Made by a program: the position numbers and the translations under genes
NCBI GenBank assembly: GCA_024500155.1
Contig: CM044874.1
Location: 3,103,001-3,167,000, forward strand
Reading direction: 5' to 3'
Source: Chenopodium formosanum
Taxonomy: Eukaryota > Streptophyta > Magnoliopsida > Caryophyllales > Amaranthaceae
Length of the DNA: 64,000 nt
The notes under the pieces: generated by a model
Seen by the model: the letters and a program-made list of their open reading frames with translations, nothing else
Told to the model about the DNA's origin: nothing
The model's database searches: none
Shown here: in pieces, positions 34,814 through 44,853 of the stretch
How positions within the stretch are numbered: the first letter of the stretch is position 1
How the letters are laid out: each line of letters opens with the position of its first letter

Positions 34814-34900
34814 TTATTAATGTGCTTTTAAAACTATGTTTGTGCTTTTAATATAACATTAGTGTTTTTAAAACTATGTTTGTGCTTTTAATATAACCTT
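34814..34900. repeat. Two-copy 40-bp tandem repeat
   Basis: TTTTAAAACTATGTTTGTGC followed by TTTTAATATAAC is present twice immediately after the foldback element. Confidence 0.75.
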
Positions 34901-35215
34901 ATACATGTAGAGTAACACTTAAAATTTTGAAATATTTATATAATCTATTTGTTCCTAACTTCTTAAGTGATTTTATGCGACATTCGCCGTTTATTCATTC
35001 CTTAACGTTCTTACAAATCTACTTTGTTTCATTTTTAGCAAAAGTATTTTAAAAATAGTTGTACATAGAAAACTATTGTACAGCCTCGCAAAGACAAAAT
35101 TTAAGCGAGTATATTTTTCTTAATTAAAAATGTCTCATAATGCCCTATATCTAAAGACATTAGTAAGTTTATTCATCATCACAACCCAAAATGATTAAGA
35201 AAATCATTCATTTAA

Positions 35216-35998
35216 TTAATTTTTTGAAGGGGGAGATATATAAGCTCCCTCACAACAACACTCGTAAGGATAATTTGGCCCTTGTCCACAGAAATACGTA
35301 TATGTTGTGATGCCCGAAGCTATGCATTTCTTAAAACATTCCTGTTGATACTTGCATGGCCCTACGAATATGCAATTTTTGCTCCATGTTGAATCCACCT
35401 TACCTAAGACATCAATTGTTGATTATCATCCAATATTATTACTAATGTATATTCAACAAACAAGACATACATCTATAACAATGTGTAAATGTATAAGTGA
35501 AATATATAGGTAAAATTGATTAATAATTTTTTGCACTGTACTCCGTCATTTCCTTAAAAATCTTCTTAATTACATTATACGAAGTATCTGATTTGTTAAT
35601 GTAATTTCTTTACTATTAATATCTTTAGTTTCATAAAATGGAGTTAAAGTTATTTTGTAAATAATTACAGCAAACTGAACCAAATTTGACAACACCCTTC
35701 GTGATACATTTTTTTTCATATGCATAAATTGTACTACTATAAGTTGATCAAATTTTTAAAGTTTAATCATTAATAAATGGGAAGATATATAGATAACTAA
35801 CGGAGGAAGAACTAGAAAACTAACATTGTTTTGTTTAGATCAAGAAGCAATAACCAAATGAAAAATCTTGCATAAAGAAACAATAATTAAGATATAGAGA
35901 GTTGATAATATGATTAAGGTAGATGAAATACCTGTAGATGATGCAACAACCACACAAAGGACGAGACAAACAAGTGCCAATTGATGTTTTGATGCCAT
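35216..35998 (-). CDS. Secreted eight-cysteine peptide, defensin-like, 84 aa, two exons
   Basis: Exons 35998-35932 and 35403-35216, GT-AG, phase 1. Residues 1-23 form a signal peptide (MASKHQ then a hydrophobic LALVCLVLCVVVASS core), likely cleaved just before KVDSTW. The mature peptide of about 60 residues has eight Cys with spacing C-x5-C-x5-C-x3-C-x11-C-x9-CCC, ending in ECCCEG and a short PPSKN tail. The two-exon layout (signal peptide, then Cys domain), size and C-x3-C core fit the plant defensin-like (LCR/DEFL) superfamily, which includes antimicrobial and signalling peptides. The terminal CCC is unusual, so the fold is not certain. A TATA box lies about 75 nt upstream of the ATG. Confidence 0.8.
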
Positions 35999-36070
35999 TC
36001 CTTCGCATAAAATATTGATCTTTTACTTTTGTTTTGTTAAATTAGAGAGTTGTTGTCTATAATAACATTC

Positions 36071-36080
36071 TTTATATAAA
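36071..36080 (-). promoter_or_regulatory. TATA box of the cysteine-rich peptide gene
   Basis: TTTATATAAA on the gene's strand, 73-82 nt upstream of the ATG at 35998. The only strong TATA-like motif close to this start. Confidence 0.6.
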
Positions 36081-36338
36081 TATATATAGCCATGAATATT
36101 TAAATTACTACTCTATAATGGGTAAAATCTAAAAAAAAGGTATATCATCGAACCAAAAGATTGGTTTCATGGTCGAGTTTGATTTTCTAATCAAATTATC
36201 CTTTATATACAACCATCTAATCAATATATTTTCCATCACGGCATAATTGTTTTTATATTTAATTTTTACCATCAAAATTTTCAATAAAATACAAATTAAA
36301 TTTAAGATTTTCTAACAAATGCTCATGGACACGGGACA

Positions 36339-37701
36339 TGATAGGCGTGTCGCGTACCTAACAAAAATAAACCTAACTAGACCACTACTATGTAGACGGG
36401 CAAGCAAGGGTCGGATCCCAAGAGACTATGGTTCAACTAATCAATTAGACTCAAGTAACTACTAAGCAAGTAACCAAATCAAATAATTGAGAATTAATAA
36501 CTAAATATCAAGAACGACAATTAAACTAAATAATAGGATAATCAAATACTAAAGATATCCAAGATCAAGCATTACCACGAATACAATTAATGCAATAGTA
36601 GTTCTACCCCTAACATATAATTCAATTGATTAAAGAGGAAAAGTAATCCCTAAATAGTACCAATGGTCTCTCCCGAGTTATCAATGGCTTCTCTAATCAC
36701 AATCAAGCCTATTTCCGTGGAATCATGTAAATTAAAGACCTTGAGCACATTACCCTAACTTCCTAATCATCCATTCAACTACTCCCGTGATGAACTTCAA
36801 ACCCTTAATTGATTTATTCAAACCCGTCAAAACCCAACTCCCGTTGCGATTAAAACAATGGATTAATAACAATACCAATTATCCCTAATATAGTATTGAC
36901 ATGAGCACAATCAATTAAGCATATCAATTGCAATTATCATTAGAGAATTTAAAGAATTAAATCAAGCATTAATCATATTCGGGTTCCACTAGATCTTGGA
37001 ATAGGGAAACTACTCACACATATTAATGAAATCAAGAACTATAATCAATAAAGAAAACATAATTAACAATAATAAAATAAGAGAATTGAGAGAAGAAATC
37101 AATACTTGGAATTAATTATGAAATCTTGAATCTTGAAAGCAAAACCCTAGAAAATAATATGGAAGAACGTAATACCCAAAAAGAAGTCTAAAATAACTTC
37201 GGAAAAAATGATAAAGTAATAAATAAAAGATTATCTAAAACCTATTTATATCCTCTCATAAAACTAGGTATTTCTATCTTAATAGGACTCCTAAACGCTG
37301 CCAAAACGAGCTGCCACAGGTAGGTTGTGGCACGAAGAAAACCGCCACAACCAGGGTGTGGAGCGGGCTGCCTTCGCCTCTCCCTTGCTCCAATATAGAT
37401 GCCCACAACCAGGTTGTGGCCAACAAATTGCACGCCACAACCGAGCTGTGGAGTAGGCTGCCTAAATGCTTCATTGATGCTCCATTTGTGCTAGAAACGC
37501 TCCATATAAAGAAATATCTCGCGATTAAAATAAATTCCACGCAAATCGAGCCCTATTCCTATAAAAACAAAAACTAACAAACCGAGAAGAGTAGTATCGA
37601 AATAGGAAGAATAATAGCTCAAAAAGATTAGGAGAATGAAGAAAACACAATAAAACATGACCAAATATCACATATAAATCGTGTATAATATCGTGTTATC
37701 A
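36339..37701 (-). mobile_element. Solo LTR, 1363 bp, probably Ty3-gypsy (Tat/Athila-like)
   Basis: On the minus strand it begins TGATAACACGATATTATACA and ends GGTACGCGACACGCCTATCA, giving TG...CA ends extended to TGATA...TATCA. It is flanked by GGACA (36334-36338) and GGGCA (37702-37706), a 5-bp duplication with one mismatch. No internal gag-pol sequence adjoins, so it is a solo LTR left by recombination. A cluster of CCACAACC / GGTTGTGG motifs lies at about 37310-37450. The superfamily is inferred from LTR length and start sequence. Confidence 0.68.
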
Positions 37702-38587
37702 GGGCACCCATTAACAATTATAATATACGTTAATAATGTGTGGCCAACCACATATAAAAATTTATGTTATATTATTTAATAAGTCGAATAAGAATCTTTG
37801 CATATTTTTATTAAAAGCAATATTTCCAAAGTTATTACTTCGTAGATTTAAGATAGAAATACATTTTTATTTTTAAGAAAAACTAAAATAGAAATACTTC
37901 ATAGTTTATAAATTTTCTTTTAGGATTCACTATTATTCCGTATATATTCCCAAATCTGTAGAATTTTTAGTTAATTTGGTAGCTAAGCTACAATCGAAAA
38001 ATATATGTAGTATATATTTTTTGTTACTTAATTAATTGTTTATGAGCACATGTTAGACAAATAAATAGAAAGTTACCTTGCATATATAGAACCTAAAGCA
38101 ATATAATTTAATTTGGCATGCACAAGGGCATTAGTCGTGCATATTGCATCAATCATATTCATATGATACACAGATACAGTACAAATAGTGTTGGCATGGT
38201 CATGTCACTAATGCATGCTTCAACCCTGTTGTGGGTTTAAGATGAGCATTTTTATGAATATGTTGCTGGTGGAAATAAAGACATGTTTTACTAACCATAA
38301 TTTTATTTATTTCATTTTTATTTTGTTTCAAAAAAAAAAAATTCATTTATTTCAGAAAAAATAAGTGATGATAAAGATAATATAAGTTTACGAAAAATAA
38401 TTATTTATGATGATTTAAGAGATAATAAGAACAGCCTAAGTTCATTTTATATACGAAGTATAAAATAAATTCTAATAAGTCATAAATTTTGATAAGTTTA
38501 TAGAAAAGCTAAGGTAAATCTATATCTATCTATACTTAGTTAGTATTTAAAAACTCTAACCATGATACACACATGTCTTCATCCTAT
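37702..38587. other. AT-rich intergenic DNA
   Basis: No gene or clear element seen. Confidence 0.5.
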
Positions 38588-38765
38588 GTTTACTTCTCCA
38601 ATTCAATGTGTCAAGTGTTCACTACTTTAATTCAATGTGCCACATGTTCACTATTCCAATCAAATGTGCCACATGTTTAACTTCTCCAATTCAATGTGCC
38701 AAGTGTTGACTACTTTAATTCAATGTGCCACATGTTCACTATTCCAATCAAATGTGCCACATGTT
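38588..38765. repeat. Two-copy 85-bp tandem made of 28-bp subunits
   Basis: The 85-bp unit (CTTCTCCAATTCAATGTG..., ACTACTTTAATTCAATGTG..., ACTATTCCAATCAAATGTG...) occurs twice. Each unit contains three related phrases ending in GCCACATGTT or GCCAAGTGTT. Confidence 0.8.
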
Positions 38766-38782
38766 TAATATTCTCTTTTCAA

Positions 38783-38785
<3 letters not shown>

Positions 38786-38851
<66 letters not shown>
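38786..38851. repeat. (AT)n microsatellite
   Basis: About 33 uninterrupted AT dinucleotides. Confidence 0.97.
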
Positions 38852-38854
<3 letters not shown>

Positions 38855-38993
38855 TATTAGTATTGAAAGGATTAAGAATTAAATATTTAAAATAAATAAT
38901 ATTAATACTACATTTTTTTAAAAACCAATAATAATAACAACACATAATAATATTAATATTATTATTTTTTGATACTACATTTTTTTAAAAACC

Positions 38994-39025
<32 letters not shown>

Positions 39026-39978
39026 TACATTGTTTCAGAAAAAAAATAATAATAACTATACATAAAAATATTCATCTTGTCGCACTAAAGCACCTTCCAT
39101 ATTACAAGCAAAAATAATATGACCTTCCAGGCTTCCACCTGTTCAAGTTAGAATCATTTTCCTTTTCTTAAAATTTTTTTTTTTCTTTATTTTGGTTTGA
39201 GACACATAATCATCTTCTACCTTTATTACCTGTTTATTACACATTAATGATTTTCTAATATGTATCTGCAAACCCACAACTCTGATCTTCCTCTTCATAA
39301 TCCCCTAGCCGTTGATCAATGTTCATCCACAAATTGTACCCTTAACTCTTCCTCTTCACCTCCCCTCTTCAATTTCCACAAATTAAATTTCTTAAATCAT
39401 GTTTTCGGTTACAAATTTTGCCCACAATTATAATAATGATAATGATGATTTTTGGGTATTTATTCACTCATCTCTCAATGCAATATTAACTCTCTACAAC
39501 ATAGTACCTCCATCATCAAATCTATATGTAGAAACACCTTCACATTTGGTGAGTTTCTATCATCTTGTGGTTTTTTTTTTTATAAATAATTATTCTTATT
39601 ATTCTGATTTTGTTGATTTGTTGAATTTATATGACAACCTGCAATTAACAAGATTTATAAATTGTTGTTTGATTTTGTAGAGAGCTAGATGCAAATTGAA
39701 GGTTGTTGCAAGAGGTAAATCTCTTTGGCTATTTTAATCTACTATTTGGTATAAGCTTCAATATTTTGGGGAATCAACATTGTGTTGTTGCATTAGCTTA
39801 TCTGAATTTGGTTTGTTTTTCCTTCTCTGTATGTTAATTTCATAATCTATATTCCTAATAGATGTCGGTTTTGGCATAATTTGATTTCCCAATAGATGTC
39901 GGTTTCGGCATAATTTGATCGATAGTGAGTCATAGTTAATACTTTGATTGATAGTGAGTCATAGTAGGAAAGGAAATA

Positions 39979-40437
39979 ATGTGGGTGCTATTAATTTTCT
40001 CAGGAAAACCTGAGGGGGTTTGTAAGCCTGATTTTGTCATATATAGTACTATCATTGATGGTCTTTGTAAAGATAATATGATGTCTCAAGCTATTGAATA
40101 TACATATGCAATGATAAGCAATAGAGCAGTAACTCAAATACATGTTAGAAGCACGATTTTACCACTATTATGCAGCCCGTCCTTGAGCCCAGGCAGGAGG
40201 GGTGGCTGCCGCATGGGCCAGGGAGAAATGTCCATATTCATAGTTTCTTCCCATCATTAAAGGTTTATTACTTATAAGACTAATGCAATTTGACTCAAAA
40301 TTCATATTAGGCTCGAAAAATCACATGAATTTCTTTAGTTAATATGATGTCTCAAGCTATTGAATTGTTTGATGAGATGCAAAGAGAAGGGATTTCGCCG
40401 AATGTTGTCACTTATAGTGCTTTAGTTCAAGGGTAAC
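39979..40437 (+). pseudogene. Broken pentatricopeptide-repeat (PPR) fragment
   Basis: PEGVCKPDFVIYSTIIDGLC followed by KDNMMSQAIE (to about 40099) and, after an interruption, MMSQAIELFDEMQREGISPN followed by VVTYSALVQG and a stop (to 40437). Together they give about one and a half P-class PPR motifs of the restorer-of-fertility-like type. The break is a 266-bp offset between two direct copies of AATATGATGTCTCAAGCTAT (40075 and 40341; identity extends to about 25 bp). No other PPR motifs lie nearby, so this is a gene fragment. Confidence 0.78.
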
Positions 40438-41934
40438 TATTGGGGAAAAATGAGAAAACGCCTGAGAATTGTATTTGTTTAGGGCCTTTTGGGGCATTGA
40501 AAACATAATTGGGTATGTTTGATTGAGATGTTGGAGCATAGGTTTCAATGGTATTGAAGTGAGGGCAATATTGTTTTTGCTAAGAAGGGGATCACCGATC
40601 ACGTGTTAGAGACGTGTTGTCAAGCCCGATACCACCACAACAAGTTCAACAACCAAAAAACAAAAATCGGAAAGGTAAACAACCATGATGAACAAAAAGT
40701 TTCTTGGTTAAAAAAAGCCCCTTACTCATATCAATATTACTAATTCACAGGAAAGACGACAGCAGCCCAGAAATAGAAGAGAGTCAACAGCAAAAATAGC
40801 AAAAAGAAAACAGAGATGCTGATGCTACACGACAAAGAATGACATCTCATTCTCATTCTCATCTATCCTATGTAACCATAGTCACTTCAAACATATGTTA
40901 AATAATAATTTGATCTACAATTTGATGTAATACAGAGTGTCAATTTTATTTTCCAATTTCAGTTAGATTAGCTTACAGTAGAATTAATTTAAATCTAATT
41001 AGATTACCTAATTTAAAATGAATAAAATAAATTTTAATTCAACAACGTTTAATTGTTAATTAATAACATTGGGTGTATAACAATTTTGAAAAAAAATTGT
41101 CCTACAAATGTGTTTACATATGTAATCATGGACAAATTTTGCCTAAATTAGATGATGCACTCATCTTTTCTCCCCTAATAAACCAAGGGGTTTGTCAAAA
41201 ATGGTTTGACATGTTCATGCTCAAGAGTGAATTACTTTCATAATAATTATAAAATCCATACCAAAAAAAAAAACAACTAATAACAAGCCCCTAGATTGTA
41301 CGGGCCTAAAGACTAGTTTAGATAAAATAAATTTCGATAACTAAAACAGTTGAATAGTACGGCTCCCTTTCCTGAATGGTTAAAAAGCTCACATTTTTTT
41401 TAATTTAATTTGTTGATTGACTAACTACTCTTTATTATATACATAAAACTAAACAATATTAAGCATGTTCGATAAATGACTTTTAGCTAGCTTTTTTTAT
41501 TAGCTTTTGGCTTTTTAGATTAGTCGTCAAACAACCAATGCAAGAACGTGTTTAATAAATGGATTTTCAACTATCTCATGAAAAGTCAGTTTTTCTACCA
41601 AAACTAAAGGCTAGTAAGAGGTATTGCCTTTTTGCTTTTTGTGTGTAAAATTAATTTTAAACCTTTCTTTTTACTATTTTTTTTTTTTTAAAAAAAAAAA
41701 AAAAAACAACTGGTAACCAGCAACCACATTTATCAAACATAATTACCAAACATAATTTTTTTAAAAAAATAAATTACCAAACATACTTAGAGTTTGTTCT
41801 CTTCCGTTGAAATTCAATTCAGTTCAGTTCAGTTCAGCTCAGTTCAGTTCAGTTCAGCTCTTAATTTGTGTCTAATGATATTGCTAATGATATAAAGCCA
41901 AATTTCATTCTTTTAAGCTCTTATTACAACGACG
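40438..41934. other. Repeat-rich intergenic DNA
   Basis: No gene. MITE-end-like segments are present: GTTCGATAAATGACTTTTAG at about 41467 and a CAGTTCAGTTCAGTTCAGCT tract at 41816-41858, related to the TTCAG elements elsewhere in the window. An A/T homopolymer block lies at 41675-41706. Confidence 0.4.
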
Positions 41935-41986
41935 ACAACAACAACAACAACAACAAAAACAACAACAACAACAACAACAACAACAA

Positions 41987-42038
<52 letters not shown>

Positions 42039-42140
42039 AATAATAACAATAATAATAATAATAATAACAATAATAATAATAACAATAATAATAATAACAA
42101 TAATAATAATAATAACAATAATAATAATAATAATAATAAC

Positions 42141-42173
<33 letters not shown>

Positions 42174-42234
42174 CAATAAGTAATAAATAATAATAATAAT
42201 CATCATCAATAAATAATAATAACAATAATAACAA
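41930..42234. repeat. (CAA)n then (AAT)n compound microsatellite
   Basis: CAA repeats from about 41938 to 42033 pass into AAT repeats interrupted by AAC, to 42234. The frames through it on both strands (poly-Asn, poly-Leu, poly-Ile) are not genes. Confidence 0.97.
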
Positions 42235-43258
42235 GGAAAAATTGGCCGCAACAACACCAACTATGACAAAGGTGCGTGTAGCAGCACAACCTTTTAAGGG
42301 TGCGGTTTACAGCACAAACTATGTAATTGGGTGCACATATTAGCATAAATGACACTAATGAACTAAGGTTGCATGGAAAAAAGTGGAATCTTTATTATTT
42401 TATATAATTGTTTAAACATTATTTAAACATATATGATTTTCCATCATGCGTAACTAAATTAGCCTTACCTTTTTTTTTTTTTTTTTTCATTTAAGCATTT
42501 CTTGACCTCCACCATTATATTAAGCGGATTCCTTAAAAAAAAAATTGTGCTATTATTTTCCTTTGTTCGCTTCTCCAATTACTATTTCTAATATCGATCT
42601 CACATGATTGACTTAGTTTCCTATCCCTTTCCACCTAGTTAAATACTAAATTGATAAATAAAATAAAAAATAAAAAATAAAATCATTTAAATACCTTTAT
42701 TCTACAAGATTTCAGGATACATAGGTAACTTTCTAAATACTAATATCAAAACCCACAAAGTGATTTCAAATACTTAATTCAAAAAATAATTTTAGAGTTG
42801 GATTTTAGGATATGTCAAATTGATTTTTTTGTTTTTGATGTACAACACTTAAATTGTGGAGGTTAAGAGAGAATTAATTTAAAGGGAAAAAATTAATTAT
42901 AATGGAAGAGGAAACTAAGTCAATCATTACATGAGATGTAAAAAAAGTAATTGAAGAAACAAACGATAGAAAATAATGGCGAAAACTTTTTGAAATAATT
43001 CAATTTAATGGTTATTTAATTACATGTGATGGAAAATGGAAAATTAAGTAGAATGAAATTAATCAAAAATATTTTTAAACAAAAAGGCATTAAAAATATT
43101 TAAGATTTCACTTTTAGAAGAAATCTACATTTTGCCAATGTCATTTATGTTGTTATGTGCACCCAAGTGCATAGTTTGTGATGTTGAGTGCACCCTTGAA
43201 AGGTTGTGCTGCTACACGCACCTTTGTCATAGTTGGTGTTGTTGCGGCCAATTTTTCC
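42235..43258. mobile_element. 1024-bp MULE-like MITE inserted in the AAT microsatellite
   Basis: The left end GGAAAAATTGGCCGCAACAA and the inverted right end are identical for more than 60 bp and stay similar for about 130 bp. It is flanked by TAATAACAA at 42226-42234 and 43259-43267, a 9-bp target duplication typical of Mutator-like elements. Inner sequences are also mirrored (TTGACTTAGTTTCCT at about 42608 and inverted at about 42912). No transposase frame. The duplication lies in a repeated sequence, so its length is less certain than usual. Confidence 0.75.
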
Positions 43259-43265
43259 TAATAAC

Positions 43266-43328
<63 letters not shown>
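43259..43328. repeat. (AAT)n microsatellite, right half
   Basis: A continuation of the array at 41930-42234, split by the MULE-like insertion. Confidence 0.95.
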
Positions 43329-44853
43329 TTGGGGTTAGATACTAGTTAGATACATGTATTAATTAAAACACTAAAGAGAGTGGGTTAGGGTGTTGGACTG
43401 TTGGGTCGTTGCCTCTGTTAGCTTTTCGTGTTTTTTTCTTTCTTTTTTTTTTTTTTAAATAATTTTTTTTTTTTAAAATTTGTTTATATGGGTTAGATAC
43501 ATGTAAGTGTTTTGTGTTCTTTTGTCATAATACTATTTTATTTTTATATTAAATAGTATATGTGTTTAAAATGTTTAGAGGTTTCAAGTTTTTAATATAT
43601 TTTCCATAAATTTTATAATTATATAGTATATTTTTCGTAAATATTTTAATATGTACATTTGTATATACACATATGTATAGTAATAAATAATCAATAAATA
43701 ATCAAAGATCACTAATCCGTAGTTAAAAATCACTCATTAATAAGTTCAGTTCAACTCAGTTCAGTTCAGTTTAGTTCAGTTCAGTTCAGTTCATTCAATC
43801 AGAACAGGCCCTTATTAATGGTCATTAGTCAATAGTTAAACAAGCAACTCAAAAAGCTAATACAAACAGCTGGTTGGACCAACCAAGAGAAACAACTACC
43901 AACTAATTGCTAAACAAGGCCATTGAAACAAATGAGTTTAAGTGGAATTGAAGTGGAAGACGAGTAGTTCAACTTGGGTGCATGTTGAGTCTGATTTAAA
44001 TGAAAAGACACTTAGAACGGGTATATATTGAGTTGGTTTAGACTAATTTCGAGTCTATATACAGAAAATTATTCCTTGTGCGAACTTAATTCATTTTAAC
44101 TGCATTTGATTTTGGTCGTGTCAGTTCAAGTTGGGTTTGTTTTGGACTTTTGGTCATCCAATTTTGAGTCAAGGTAGGTTAAAGTGTAGTCAATTGATCA
44201 TGTAGTTTCGGGTAGTATGAGGGTTTTGTTCGAGGCATTCAAGTCGGGTTAGTTTTATAACAAGACCCATATAAATAATAAAAACCCACACAATTTCATT
44301 AATTTTGTATCAGTTGATAATAAAAAACCTAATCGATCAACTATATCACGACTACTCAAAATTTACACTTCGAGTTGCTTTCTAAACGTGAAAAACTCGT
44401 CGTTGTCCATCTAGGGTTCGAACTCGAGACTTTCAATCAAAACTTCCAAACCACAAGTTGTATAACCATGTGTTGGTTATAGTCCATTAACCCATGACAA
44501 ATTACACGAACACCCTTCAACTAATTTTTTTTACTTGTAGTTAAACTTTCGTATCAAATTATAGACATATATAAAAGGAAATTAAATGCCAAAATTGACT
44601 TTCCTTTTTACAATTCTCCCCTCTTTCTTCACCTCTCCTCCTCCTTCGTCTCTCCTCCACCATCATCACATCATTCATTCATCCTCTGTGACCCTCTTCA
44701 CCTCCATTTCTTCCGGGGGTCCCAAAAAACCAAAATTTTTTTTTTTAAAAAAAACCCAAAAATCAATCAATAATCCCAAAAAAACCCAGAAAAAAAAATC
44801 CCCAAAAAATCCCAGAAAAATTCAACCTCAATTCCCAATTTCAATCATCATCA
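43329..44853. other. Intergenic region and 5' flank of SEC23
   Basis: 43740-43815 has AGTTCAGTTCAG repeats ending in GAACAGGCCC, like a hAT-type MITE end. 44600-44850 is pyrimidine- then A-rich and probably holds the SEC23 promoter and 5' UTR. A TATATAAAAG motif at 44570-44579 could be a TATA box. Confidence 0.4.

Noticed and set aside
38588..38765. Possible CRISPR-like regular array
   Set aside because: Two long direct copies made of short subunits with no unique spacers, in plant nuclear DNA; an ordinary tandem repeat.
41868..42260. Long frames on both strands through the CAA/AAT array
   Set aside because: Poly-Asn, poly-Leu, poly-Ile and poly-Cys products of a microsatellite; no start context, no domain.
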